Notes: generated by a model from the sequence alone, not told the origin. Shown: positions 41,767 to 50,866, numbered from the stretch's first letter. The stretch is DNA of 64,000 bases from JAFGUB01 sp050305515 (GCA_050305515.1 JBNLFL010000005.1:1-64000); one strand, 5' to 3'. A program made the numbers and translations.

Positions 41767-44271
41767 CTATGCTTGTGACCACTGTGCTATTTTGGCACTG
41801 TAGTTATCAACTATGGCTTTTCCTGCGTCCTCGTTCTGTGCCTGAATGTACAGATTGAGATGGTCGCTGTACTGATCAGGTATCATCAGAATCCAGTCGG
41901 TCTCATTTTCCCAGATTTTAACGCCGTCGGCTGAGGATGAACGTTTGCCTTTGGCGTCTTCGAGGAATTTACGCATCATTTTGCCTTTGAGCGCTTGAGA
42001 GCATTCGATACGCTGGCTGCGGTAATAGAATGCCTCTATACTTTTGGCAATACTTGATAGTTTGACATTATGACAGCTGGTAAGCTCCATGAGTTTTAAA
42101 CTCGCGTACATGGCATCGCGTGTGACACCGAATTCGGTAAATGCAAAGTTTCCGTCAACCGTTGCGATCAAGGCAAATTCTTTAAGTTTGGAGGCTTTGA
42201 AATTGGAATATTTACCGCGTTCGATCTCAAGGTTTTCAAAATAGATTATGTCAGGTGCCCACGTTGGCAGGAATACTTTTTTCTTCGTCTCTTTCGCATC
42301 AAGATTGAGAAGATGCAACACGGTCATTAAACCTTTGATTTTATCCAGTACCTCGCCTTCATCCGTGACGATTATGAGTCGTTGTGCGTTGGGATAGATC
42401 ATGATCCCCATATCGTACTCAAGGCTGGTTACAATGGTAGAGATATTGGCCTGCGATCGTTTTTCAAGAGCCGCAATGTTGGAAAGTTTCTTTTCATCAT
42501 GATAGGCATTGAGGACAATGTTCTCAATGCCCAGCTCATTCAGAAGATTCGGAAAGATATCGGCGGTACTACCATGCATCAGATCGACAGCGACACGGAA
42601 GCCGCCGCATTTGATAATATTGTTATTGATGCGGCTCTGAATGGCTTCTTTATAGCTGTGACACTCTTTTTGATGGAGTGTTTCATAAATTTCACCGATC
42701 TGGGAGTAGTCGACACGGCGAAATTTTTCTGTAAAGAAAGCTTTTTCTATGCCTTTTGAAGAGTTGGAATCAATACGGATCGCCTCGTCATTGAAGAGTG
42801 TGATCTGGGAACTGGTCGGATCATTGATATCCTGTTTGAAGTGGGCACCGCCTATAAGGGAGTTGTCGTGTGCCAATGTGTAACGCAACACCGAAGGCGG
42901 GGTGCTTTTGAGATCGAGTACGTTGACGCCTGCTGAAAGCAGACCCCCGAGGAAAGCGCGTTTGAGCATACGTGAGCTCTTGTCATAATCGCGGCCTACA
43001 ATCACTTTTGAACCGATAGGTAGCTGTGCAGCAAAGGATTCAGCCAGCTTGGTTGCCATTTCACAGGAGAGTTCAACATTGCTCTTGCCCGTAACCGTAC
43101 CGTTTTCAAAAATAGAGTTTTTATAGCGGCTTCCCCATACCAGGTTGTGACTGACGATAGAAGCAGCCTCCACTTTTTTGTCTGGCCAGATGGTGACGTC
43201 CTGCTCAAACGTTGCCAACTCTCCGATCTCACATCCCTGAGCAAGGATCAGCCCTGCTTTGGCGGTGACGTTCTTGTCGATAATATTGTCATTACAGATG
43301 ACGCAGTTGTCAAGCTTTGCGTTTTTGCCGATAGTCACATGATCCCAGCAGACAGTGTTGCGAATACTGCTGTTCTTGCCGATAGTGACATGGTCGCCCA
43401 AAACCACATTGTTGAGCTTGACCCCTTTCTCAAGTGTGACATGCTCACCCAGAGCGACATGACCGATAATCTCTACGGACGCGTCAAGTTTGTATTTGTG
43501 ATCGCTGTAAAGGGTACCATCAGGAAAGCTCTGCTTGTGTTTTGCAGGAATCGTGAAGTTGACTTTCCCACCAAGAATGTCTTCGTAGACTTCGCGGTAG
43601 CTCTCAGGATTTCCTACGTCGCGCCAGTATCCTTCAAGCGCATATCCCATCAACGAGATACCGCGAGCCATCAACTGCGGGAAAAGATCTTTGGCAAAGT
43701 CATAGTTTTCGCCTTCGGGAATATAGCCCAGAATCTCCGGCTCGATAATGTAAATACCGGTATTGATAGTGTCACTGAACACTTCTCCCCAGCTTGGTTT
43801 TTCAAGAAATTTTTCAATGACGTTCTCTTCATTGGCAATGACAACACCAAACTGAAGCGGGTTTTCAACCGATGTCAGGCCGATGGAGAGTTTCGCATTG
43901 CGGCTGGCATGAAAATCAAACAGCTTTTTGAAGTCAAAATCGGTAACAAGATCGCCGCTGATGATAATGAAGTTTTCATCACCGATATACTGCTGCGCCA
44001 GTTTGACCGCCCCGGCAGTACCATAGTCATCATCGGGAACGACGTAGGTAATCTTGATGCCGAAGTCGCTGCCGTCTTTGAAATAGTTCTGAATAATATC
44101 CGGTTTGAAATAGAGCAGTACGATAAATTCGCTAATCCCCAGATCCTTCAAAGTCATCATGGTGTGTTCCATCATCGGTCGGTTGACAATAGGCAACATA
44201 GGCTTGGGGCGGGAATGTGTGAGCGGCTGTATGCGGGTTCCGAATCCGCCGGCCATTACGACTGCTTTCAT
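41767..44271 (-). CDS. Sugar nucleotidyltransferase fused to a degenerate phosphomannomutase-like domain
   Basis: Residues 1-235 form a nucleotidyltransferase (KAVVMAGGFGTRIQPLTHSRPKPMLPI, with GEGxxDF-like features), then left-handed beta-helix hexapeptide repeats (about 255-375), then a phosphohexomutase-type domain (about 385-834). The mutase TASHNP loop is replaced by GGAHFKQDINDP near 473 and the metal loop by VDGNFAF near 705, so mutase activity is doubtful. Similar fusions are often called mannose-1-phosphate guanylyltransferase. In this operon it could make ADP- or GDP-glucose for the two GlgA proteins; no glgC is present in the window. Confidence 0.85.
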   Translation of the reverse strand: MKAVVMAGGFGTRIQPLTHSRPKPMLPIVNRPMMEHTMMTLKDLGISEFIVLLYFKPDIIQNYFKDGSDFGIKITYVVPDDDYGTAGAVKLAQQYIGDENFIIISGDLVTDFDFKKLFDFHASRNAKLSIGLTSVENPLQFGVVIANEENVIEKFLEKPSWGEVFSDTINTGIYIIEPEILGYIPEGENYDFAKDLFPQLMARGISLMGYALEGYWRDVGNPESYREVYEDILGGKVNFTIPAKHKQSFPDGTLYSDHKYKLDASVEIIGHVALGEHVTLEKGVKLNNVVLGDHVTIGKNSSIRNTVCWDHVTIGKNAKLDNCVICNDNIIDKNVTAKAGLILAQGCEIGELATFEQDVTIWPDKKVEAASIVSHNLVWGSRYKNSIFENGTVTGKSNVELSCEMATKLAESFAAQLPIGSKVIVGRDYDKSSRMLKRAFLGGLLSAGVNVLDLKSTPPSVLRYTLAHDNSLIGGAHFKQDINDPTSSQITLFNDEAIRIDSNSSKGIEKAFFTEKFRRVDYSQIGEIYETLHQKECHSYKEAIQSRINNNIIKCGGFRVAVDLMHGSTADIFPNLLNELGIENIVLNAYHDEKKLSNIAALEKRSQANISTIVTSLEYDMGIMIYPNAQRLIIVTDEGEVLDKIKGLMTVLHLLNLDAKETKKKVFLPTWAPDIIYFENLEIERGKYSNFKASKLKEFALIATVDGNFAFTEFGVTRDAMYASLKLMELTSCHNVKLSSIAKSIEAFYYRSQRIECSQALKGKMMRKFLEDAKGKRSSSADGVKIWENETDWILMIPDQYSDHLNLYIQAQNEDAGKAIVDNYSAKIAQWSQA

Positions 44272-44304
44272 AAGTGCTGTTCTCCAAATAGAAATAATAT
44301 GTAG

Positions 44305-44314
44305 TTACATGTAA
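44305..44314. repeat. TTACATGTAA palindrome in a 118-base operon gap
   Basis: Lies between the CBM48 gene and the nucleotidyltransferase gene, 34 bases upstream of the latter's ATG. This is the only sizeable gap in the twelve-gene run and also holds the hairpin at 44331-44352. Confidence 0.8.
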
Positions 44315-44330
44315 GGGTACATGCAGGTTG

Positions 44331-44352
44331 CTGCATCACAGGTGTGATGCAG
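44331..44352 (-). promoter_or_regulatory. Intercistronic stem-loop in the glycogen operon
   Basis: CTGCATCAC (44331-44339) pairs perfectly with GTGATGCAG (44344-44352) around AGGT. Neither strand has a T run after it, so termination is unlikely; mRNA processing or stability control is more plausible. Confidence 0.5.
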
Positions 44353-44389
44353 TCATTGTATAGCGGTGTTCTTAAAAGTGATATAAAAC

Positions 44390-44668
44390 TCAGAGTTTCA
44401 GGAGTGCATTTTGCGACCCGTAGGGAGAAGGCACACACTCAAGCTCATCATCGCAATGCCACTGGTTGCCATTGACACGATAGCCAAACTGATACTCCGA
44501 ATCGATCGGCAGTACTTTTGTAACGTAAAATTCGCCACTTTTTTTGAGTTTCATCGGCTCATCTTCCCATTCGTTCCATTCGCCGCAGAGATGAACCTCG
44601 CTGGCACCTTCGGGATGAATAGTGAATGTCACCCACGCTTTGTTACCCTTGGTTGTTACTTTGATCAT
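44390..44668 (-). CDS. Small glycogen-binding (CBM48/AMPK-type) protein
   Basis: The 92-residue protein is almost only a CBM48 domain: VTFTIHPEGASEVHLCGEWNEWEDEPMKL is the typical strand with the W-N-x-W signature, followed by YQFGYRVNGNQWHCDDE, whose Trp binds alpha-glucan, and SPYGSQNALLKL. Stand-alone CBM48 proteins of this size are known as glycogen-surface factors. It may target or regulate the glycogen enzymes. It begins 27 bases downstream of pfkA... in the transcript order pfkA then this gene. Confidence 0.85.
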   Translation of the reverse strand: MIKVTTKGNKAWVTFTIHPEGASEVHLCGEWNEWEDEPMKLKKSGEFYVTKVLPIDSEYQFGYRVNGNQWHCDDELECVPSPYGSQNALLKL

Positions 44669-44695
44669 TGTTAGCCTCCTGTGTTAAGATTGGAA

Positions 44696-45655
44696 TCAGT
44701 CGAGCAGATTGAGTGCATCGAGGTAGTGCTGGGGCAACCGGTAGCGGTTGGACACGACCTCTTCAATCTCTACGAGTTTGAAATCGCCTTTTTGAAAGAC
44801 AACCACCTTGTTCGAATCACTGTGCTCCATCAGGTAATCGATCGCCGTGATGGTAAAATCAAAAGCCATCATCCGGTCATAAACCGTAGGATTACCACCG
44901 CGCTGAATATGTCCCAGTATCGTAACACGAGTATCCAAACCGATACTCTCCTGCAGCCAGTTGTATACCTCCGTTGTCTGTTTGGTCCCCTCTGCAATAA
45001 CTGCAAGAATGTAGTTACGGCCAGCTGCAACTTCTTTCTTCAGCTTTGTCTCTACCTTCTCGCGTTTAAAGGGCTGCTCCGGAATGACGCAGATTTCTGC
45101 TCCGCTGACCATGGATGAGATAACTGCGAGATAACCGCAGTCGCGCCCCATAACCTCGACCACGAAGGCACGGTTGAATGAAGAAGCCGTATCGCGGATT
45201 TTATCAAGAGCATCACGAATGACATTGAGCGCAGTATCAACACCGAGACAGTATTCCGTTCCGTAAATATCGTTGTCGATTGTTGTCGGAATGCCGACAA
45301 AATTGATATCGAAATCACTGGAGAACTGCTGCATGGCGCGAAACGAACCGTCACCGCCAAGGACGATCAGACCTGTGATTCCGTGTTCCTGAAGATTTTC
45401 AAATGCCTTAAGACGGTAATCGTAATCAAAAAAACGTTTTGAACGTGAAGAACGGATAATGGTCCCGCCGTAGTGAACGATGCCTGCGACATCCTTATGG
45501 GTCGCCTGCTTGATCTTGTTGTCGATCAGACCTTCGAGCCCGTCATAGATGAGGTAGGGACGTTCCCCTTTTTTGTAGACGTAATCAACAAACTTCTTGA
45601 TTGCAGGGTTCATTCCCGGGGCATCACCGCCTGAACACATGATTGCCAGTGCCAT
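44696..45655 (-). CDS. pfkA: 6-phosphofructokinase
   Basis: Phosphorylates fructose 6-phosphate in glycolysis. SGGDAPGMNPAI binds ATP at the N-terminus, VLGGDGSFRAMQ near 98 has the Gly that marks ATP (rather than pyrophosphate) users, and GIPTTIDNDI near 120 holds the catalytic Asp. The length of 319 fits bacterial PfkA. Campylobacter and Helicobacter lack PfkA, so its presence here with fbp (55320) means this organism can run glycolysis from stored glycogen and gluconeogenesis; opposite control is expected. The start overlaps the pgk stop (TAATG). Confidence 0.95.
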   Translation of the reverse strand: MALAIMCSGGDAPGMNPAIKKFVDYVYKKGERPYLIYDGLEGLIDNKIKQATHKDVAGIVHYGGTIIRSSRSKRFFDYDYRLKAFENLQEHGITGLIVLGGDGSFRAMQQFSSDFDINFVGIPTTIDNDIYGTEYCLGVDTALNVIRDALDKIRDTASSFNRAFVVEVMGRDCGYLAVISSMVSGAEICVIPEQPFKREKVETKLKKEVAAGRNYILAVIAEGTKQTTEVYNWLQESIGLDTRVTILGHIQRGGNPTVYDRMMAFDFTITAIDYLMEHSDSNKVVVFQKGDFKLVEIEEVVSNRYRLPQHYLDALNLLD

Positions 45656-46872
45656 TATGCTTCCTCGCGTCGGTCAAGATTTTCAAAGCCGGGCAGTACT
45701 TTGCCCTCCAGTAGTTCCAGACTCGCACCGCCGCCGGTAGAGATGAAGCTGAAGTTGTCAGCTTCACCTGCACGGTCGACCGCGTCAGCCGTATCGCCGC
45801 CGCCAACAATGGTATAGGCATAGCACTCTGCTATGGCGTTGGCGATTTTGAAGGTCCCTTTGGAGAACTTGTCAATTTCAAAGATACCCATCGGGCCGTT
45901 CCAGATGATGGTGTTGGAGAGTCCTATCGCTTCACTGAAAAGTTTAACGGTTGCCGGTCCGATATCGACGGCTTTGAAGCCGTCGAGAATATCCTGCGCC
46001 GGAACCACTCTGACATCGACAGGAGCCTCTACGGAGTCGGTCATCACGACATCGACAGGCAAATAAAGTTTCACACCGTTTTGACGGGCCTCTTTCATCA
46101 CTTCTTCCGCCGTGGCAATATACTCCTCTTCGTAAAGTGACGCTTTCATATCGTAGCCAAGCGCTTTAAGAAATGTGTTTGACATGGCGCCGCCGATGAT
46201 TAGCTTGTCCACTTTGGTCAAAACGCTTTTCAGAAGCGTGATTTTGGAAGAGATCTTGGCGCCACCGACCACCAATGCGATAGGCTGCACAGGATTTTCA
46301 AGTGCTTTTGCAAAGGCTTCGATTTCGCGTATCATTAAAAAGCCGGCAACCTTGTCCGAGACATATTGTGCAACACCATAGGTAGATGCGTGTTTGCGGT
46401 GCGATGCGCCGAATGCATCATTAACGTAGACATCGCAAATGGATGCAAGCTTTTTCGAGAGTGTCTCGTCGTTTTTCTTTTCACCTGCATGGTAGCGGAT
46501 GTTTTCAAGTAAAAAGACGCGTTCAAGAGAACAGGCGGCGATCTCCTCTTTTGAATTTTCAAAATCTTCGACAAACTCGACGCGACGCTGCAAAAGACGC
46601 TCAAGACGTTTGACAATCAGTTTCAGGCTGAATTTCGGGTCACCCGGTGTCTTGGGATCGCCAAAATGCGATACCAGAGTTATGGAGCAGGCATTATGGT
46701 CGATGCAGTAGTTAATCGTCGGCAGTGCCGCACGCATGCGGCGATCATCCGTAGTATTGCCGTGAGAATCGACCGGGACATTGAAGTCCACGCGAATCAG
46801 GACGCGTTTGCCTTCGACGTTAACATCTCTGAGACTTTTGACACCCTGCATAATTGCAATATTGGAGCCCAT
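45655..46872 (-). CDS. pgk: Phosphoglycerate kinase
   Basis: Interconverts 1,3-bisphosphoglycerate and 3-phosphoglycerate with ATP. RVLIRVDFNVPVD near residue 20, YVNDAFGASHRKHAST near 155 and TIVGGGDTADAVDRAG near 365 are the family motifs. The length of 405 residues is normal; about eight extra residues precede the usual SLRDV start. It is co-transcribed with glgP upstream (2-base gap) and pfkA downstream. Confidence 0.96.
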   Translation of the reverse strand: MGSNIAIMQGVKSLRDVNVEGKRVLIRVDFNVPVDSHGNTTDDRRMRAALPTINYCIDHNACSITLVSHFGDPKTPGDPKFSLKLIVKRLERLLQRRVEFVEDFENSKEEIAACSLERVFLLENIRYHAGEKKNDETLSKKLASICDVYVNDAFGASHRKHASTYGVAQYVSDKVAGFLMIREIEAFAKALENPVQPIALVVGGAKISSKITLLKSVLTKVDKLIIGGAMSNTFLKALGYDMKASLYEEEYIATAEEVMKEARQNGVKLYLPVDVVMTDSVEAPVDVRVVPAQDILDGFKAVDIGPATVKLFSEAIGLSNTIIWNGPMGIFEIDKFSKGTFKIANAIAECYAYTIVGGGDTADAVDRAGEADNFSFISTGGGASLELLEGKVLPGFENLDRREEA

Positions 46873-46874
46873 AA

Positions 46875-48524
46875 TTAACCTTTGTGATCGAACATAAGTC
46901 GGTAATATTCATCTGCCATACGACCCGAGTCAAAATCGACTTCGACATCGGACATGGCATTTTTCATCAGGGTAACCCACCCTATCGGGTCATTGTAGTA
47001 TGTTGGAATGATCGTGTTTTCCAGGATGTCCATCATATGTTTGTTATCCAGACGGTCCTGCTCTTCAATCGGAAGTTTGTGATCGAGAGCCGGGATGGTA
47101 AAGGAGTTTTTGCCATCACGCGCAAATTCCGGATGCCATCCGTCATCAATGGAAAAATGTAAAGAACCGTTCATACTGGCGGTCATGCCGCTTGTTCCGC
47201 TTGCTTCGCGTGTAATACGCGGCGTGTTCAGCCAAACGTCACTGCCCTGCTTTAACAGGCGTGATAGCGTGAGCTCGTAACCGACCAGAACCGCCATGTT
47301 TTTATAATGATGGCTAATCTGAACGAGTTCGTTGAAGATTTCAATGGCACTGTGATCGAAGGGGTAAGGTTTCCCGGCCCAGATGATCTGAACCGGTTTA
47401 TCCGTTCGCATAATCAGGCGATGAAAACGCTCAAAGTCGTATTTGAGCAGGCCCGGGCGCTTGTACTCCGCGAAACGGCGTGCCCAGACAATGGTCAATA
47501 CTTCGGGGTTGAACATTTTGCCTGTTTGATCGGCAACAATATCGAAAAGAATCTTTTTGAGGTGTTTTTTACGTGCGATGACTTCATAGTCTTCATGTTC
47601 ATCGAGTGCACGTATGAGGGTTTTGTCCGTCCAGAATTTTTTGTTCTGGGCATTGGTAATGGAGATGATTTCGCATCGATTTTCCACATGCCCCCACATC
47701 TCATTGGAGACGAGCCCGTGAATCTTCGATACGGCATTGGCAATTTTCGCACTGCGCAATGCGCCAACCGTCAGGCTAAAGCTGTCTTCTGTTTCATAAC
47801 CACTGATTTTTCGAACGGTTTCAAGAGTGTGAGAACCGAAGAAACCCATCTCATGCAGAAAATGGATGTTGTGCTCTTCGTTACCCGCTTTTTCAGGGGT
47901 GTGTGTTGTGAATACGACATGCTTTTTGACCTCTTCCATGTTGTCGAAGCGGCTGTAAAGTTCATAAACGAGCGGAAGCGCGTGGCCTTCATTCATGTGG
48001 TAGATGTCGACATGATGCCCGAGTGCTTCAAGAACCTTGGTGCCCCCGACACCTAAAATGATCTCCTGCGCTACGCGTGTACGCTCGTTCTGATCGTAGA
48101 GTTTGTGGGTAATGGTACGGGAGAGATAATCGTTTTCATCGGTATCGGTCGAAAGCAGGATCATCGGTGCCGTTCCGAAAATATCCGGTTTAACTAAAAA
48201 TGCCTTGACAACGACCGATTCGCTGTGAATCCTGACCTTTACCTTGATAGGAAGCTCTTCAAGAAAGTAATAGAATTTCCGAGTGAAGGCAGGACGCAGG
48301 GAACGGTCTTCGTTGCGTGTCTGGTCATAATAGCCAAAACTCCAGAGCAGACCGATTCCCACGACATTCTGTTTCAGGTCATAAGCGCTCCGCATATGCG
48401 AACCGGCAAGAAAACCGAGGCCGCCCGAGTAGATCTTGAGCGCCTGATCGATGGCAAACTCCATCGAAAAGTACGCTACCGCCGTTTCGTAGCGGTTGTT
48501 GATGTCATAGGAAAAAAGTTCCAT
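46875..48524 (-). CDS. Alpha-glucan phosphorylase-like protein (PLP lysine missing)
   Basis: The sequence resembles the short TIGR02094-type alpha-glucan phosphorylases: AYFSMEFAIDQALKIYSGGLGFLAG at residues about 17-40, HMNEGHALPLV near 175, WARRFAEYKRPGLL near 345, and TREASGTSGM near 439. The next residue in the PLP-anchoring motif (EASGTSGMK in active enzymes) is Thr448 instead of Lys, followed by ASMNGSLHFS. Without the Schiff-base lysine it cannot use PLP in the normal way. It may be a different GT, or a regulatory protein. It has 549 residues. It is placed between pgi and pgk. Confidence 0.85.
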   Translation of the reverse strand: MELFSYDINNRYETAVAYFSMEFAIDQALKIYSGGLGFLAGSHMRSAYDLKQNVVGIGLLWSFGYYDQTRNEDRSLRPAFTRKFYYFLEELPIKVKVRIHSESVVVKAFLVKPDIFGTAPMILLSTDTDENDYLSRTITHKLYDQNERTRVAQEIILGVGGTKVLEALGHHVDIYHMNEGHALPLVYELYSRFDNMEEVKKHVVFTTHTPEKAGNEEHNIHFLHEMGFFGSHTLETVRKISGYETEDSFSLTVGALRSAKIANAVSKIHGLVSNEMWGHVENRCEIISITNAQNKKFWTDKTLIRALDEHEDYEVIARKKHLKKILFDIVADQTGKMFNPEVLTIVWARRFAEYKRPGLLKYDFERFHRLIMRTDKPVQIIWAGKPYPFDHSAIEIFNELVQISHHYKNMAVLVGYELTLSRLLKQGSDVWLNTPRITREASGTSGMTASMNGSLHFSIDDGWHPEFARDGKNSFTIPALDHKLPIEEQDRLDNKHMMDILENTIIPTYYNDPIGWVTLMKNAMSDVEVDFDSGRMADEYYRLMFDHKG

Positions 48525-48532
48525 TCGTGACC

Positions 48533-49774
48533 TTATTTTGAGAGGTTTTTATAAAGAATCTGTTTTCCGAGCTCGACACCCGGCTGATCATAGGTGTTGA
48601 TCATCAGCATGGCACCAATTAATGAAGTCAGCAGCTCATAATAGGCAATGATAGCGCCGACATTTTCAGGAGTGATGCGATCGAACGAGATAGTATCTAC
48701 GGGAACGTCAGATTGTACGACACTCTGCATGGTCGCATCGCACTGTGCGTTGATGAGCGTGTTGAAACTCTGGTTGTTGATGAAGTTCGTCTTCTCGATG
48801 CCATGCAGCGTTACGTCGGGAACCGTCAGGCCGTTACCGAAGTCATCAATGTTGATAAAGGTCATGGTCTTATCCTGGGGACCTTCAATCACCAGCTGTA
48901 AAAAGGAGTGCTGATCCACTGCGCCGATAATACCGATGGGCGTCATACCGACACGGTTTCCGAAGGCATCAATCTTGCCGAGTGATTCTCCCCACAGCTG
49001 TACATACCATTTGGTAAGGTGCTCCAGACGGTCGGCGTAGGAGAAAAGTACGTTGATACTCTGCTTCTTGGAGTGCTCGTAGTAGAAGCACGCTTTTTCA
49101 AGCAGATGCGCTTCAGCGCCGTTGAAAAATGAAGCGACAAATGCACCGGCTCCTTCAAGAACGCCCTTCATATCGTATCCGGCCATAGCAAGCGGCACGA
49201 CGCCGACAGCACTTAAAACAGAGAAGCGTCCGCCGACGTTATTGGGAATATTGAACTCCTGAAGCTTGTGGTGTCTGGCAAACTGCGACAGCACCGAACC
49301 GTTATCCGTTATCACCTTTACGCGGCTATTGTCAGCACCGTCAAGATCGAGGTTACATGTAGCGATGAGTGTCTTGAAAATCGAAGTAGTTTCAATTGTC
49401 GAGCCTGATTTGGAAATCAGGAAAAAACATGCCCTCTCCCGGTTGATTTTGGAAAGAGTTTCTGAAATTGTCAGAGGATCGGAGTTTTCAAGAAAGAGCA
49501 TCGTCTTGGCATCGGGCGTATAGGGACGAAGAATGGAGTCAATCGCCTTGATGCCCAAAGAAGAACCGCCGATACCGATGACAACGATCTGATCAAAAAC
49601 CGAAGTGTCGATGCCGCTGAGCGTATCAAGGTGTGCCAGTGACAGCTGCGGCAATTTGTAATAGCCGATCTTGTCACTCTCCATCTCGTTTTTAACCACC
49701 GCCATGGCACCCTGCATGATACGCTCATGCTCCGGCGTCGTTTCAAAGGCGAAATGTTTTTTGAATGTCAGCAT
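48533..49774 (-). CDS. pgi: Glucose-6-phosphate isomerase
   Basis: Interconverts glucose 6-phosphate and fructose 6-phosphate. VVIGIGGSSLGIKAI near 69 and FLISKSGSTIETTSIF near 130 are the SIS-domain phosphate loops. The length of 413 is the short bacterial type. ATG 49774 overlaps the gapA stop (TGATG); the longer open frame would read into gapA. A one-mismatch palindrome site (TTACATGTAG, 49353) lies inside. Confidence 0.94.
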   Translation of the reverse strand: MLTFKKHFAFETTPEHERIMQGAMAVVKNEMESDKIGYYKLPQLSLAHLDTLSGIDTSVFDQIVVIGIGGSSLGIKAIDSILRPYTPDAKTMLFLENSDPLTISETLSKINRERACFFLISKSGSTIETTSIFKTLIATCNLDLDGADNSRVKVITDNGSVLSQFARHHKLQEFNIPNNVGGRFSVLSAVGVVPLAMAGYDMKGVLEGAGAFVASFFNGAEAHLLEKACFYYEHSKKQSINVLFSYADRLEHLTKWYVQLWGESLGKIDAFGNRVGMTPIGIIGAVDQHSFLQLVIEGPQDKTMTFINIDDFGNGLTVPDVTLHGIEKTNFINNQSFNTLINAQCDATMQSVVQSDVPVDTISFDRITPENVGAIIAYYELLTSLIGAMLMINTYDQPGVELGKQILYKNLSK

Positions 49775-50769
49775 CAGTTCTGCCCGACAAAAACACACAT
49801 ATCGACCAGACGGCAGGTATAACCCCACTCATTGTCGTACCATGCGAGAACTTTTACGGTTTTGCCCTCAACGACGCTGGTCATATCCGGAACATAGGTT
49901 GAACTGTAGGTTGAACCGATGAAATCGCTTGAGACGCGCTTGTCATTGTCGATTTCGATCAGTCCTTTGAAACTTCCCGCTGCCGCAACATCAAAAGCTT
50001 CGTTGATCATCTCTTTGGTAACATCTTTTTTCAGGTTGACGGTCAGGTCGACAACGGAGACGTCCGGAGTCGGTACGCGCATGGCATAACCGTTGAGCTT
50101 GCCTTTAAGATGCGGCATTACCAGTGCAATGGCTTTTGCCGCGCCGGTTGTCGTCGGAATCATGTTGACGGCGGCAGCACGGGCGCGACGCATATCTTTG
50201 TTGTGTTTGACATCCAGAATGTTCTGGTCGTTCGTGTAGGAGTGGATGGTAGTCATGAGACCGTTTTCGATTCCGAACGCATCGTCAAGAACTTTGGTAA
50301 TCGGTGCCAGGCAGTTCGTGGTGCAGCTGGCGTTGGAGATAATAGCTTCACCTTTGTAGCTGTCGGTATTGATGTTGATAACGTAAGTAGGCGTATCATC
50401 CTTGGCCGGAGCGGACATGACAACTTTTTTGACACCGTTTTTCAGATATCCCTGACACTTTTCGGTAGTTAGGAACGCTCCGGTACATTCAACAACTACT
50501 TCAGCCCCTGCACTGCCAAAATCAAGCTCGTTAATGTCACGTGTGCTGAAAAGGGCAACTTTCTTGCCGTTGATCATAATGGTTTTGTCATCGATAACTT
50601 TGGCATCGACCCCTGCATGAACGCTGTCATACTTGAAAAGGTATTCCAGCATTTCCGGTGTTGCGGTAGTGTTGATAGCGACCAGTTCAATGTCGTCACG
50701 TGAAGTGATGATTTTTGCGGCAATCATGCCGATACGCCCTGTTCCGTTAATTGCTGCTTTTACTGCCAT
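49774..50769 (-). CDS. gapA: Glyceraldehyde-3-phosphate dehydrogenase with altered cofactor site
   Basis: Interconverts glyceraldehyde 3-phosphate and 1,3-bisphosphoglycerate. The catalytic Cys lies in SNASCTTNCLAP near residue 152, with the His region SYTNDQN near 178. At the cofactor site the usual VAIND reads VAINTTAT (Asn33-Thr34), losing the Asp that selects NAD, and the glycine loop is INGTGRIGM instead of the usual INGFGRIGR. This suggests use of NADP, as in gluconeogenic or photosynthetic forms, though this is inference. It is the first gene of the long minus-strand run, with a promoter in the gap to gltX. Confidence 0.94.
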   Translation of the reverse strand: MAVKAAINGTGRIGMIAAKIITSRDDIELVAINTTATPEMLEYLFKYDSVHAGVDAKVIDDKTIMINGKKVALFSTRDINELDFGSAGAEVVVECTGAFLTTEKCQGYLKNGVKKVVMSAPAKDDTPTYVININTDSYKGEAIISNASCTTNCLAPITKVLDDAFGIENGLMTTIHSYTNDQNILDVKHNKDMRRARAAAVNMIPTTTGAAKAIALVMPHLKGKLNGYAMRVPTPDVSVVDLTVNLKKDVTKEMINEAFDVAAAGSFKGLIEIDNDKRVSSDFIGSTYSSTYVPDMTSVVEGKTVKVLAWYDNEWGYTCRLVDMCVFVGQN

Positions 50770-50832
50770 AGTTTCTCCTAATAGTTCGTGATGAAAAATA
50801 TACTGTATCTCTTTTACGATACGGTTACACCA

Positions 50833-50838
50833 ATTGTA
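50833..50838 (-). promoter_or_regulatory. Probable -10 box for the gapA-glgB operon
   Basis: On the minus strand TACAAT lies about 64 bases before the gapA ATG. A TTACATGTAA palindrome (50857-50866) sits 18 bases upstream, at the -35 position, where a bound protein could block or help RNA polymerase. Confidence 0.5.
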
Positions 50839-50856
50839 CCTTTTTTGACCATTGGT

Positions 50857-50866
50857 TTACATGTAA
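50857..50866. repeat. TTACATGTAA palindrome at the gapA promoter
   Basis: In the 194-base divergent gap between gapA and gltX, overlapping the expected -35 region of the gapA promoter. This is one of the best candidates for a regulatory copy of the repeat. Confidence 0.8.
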
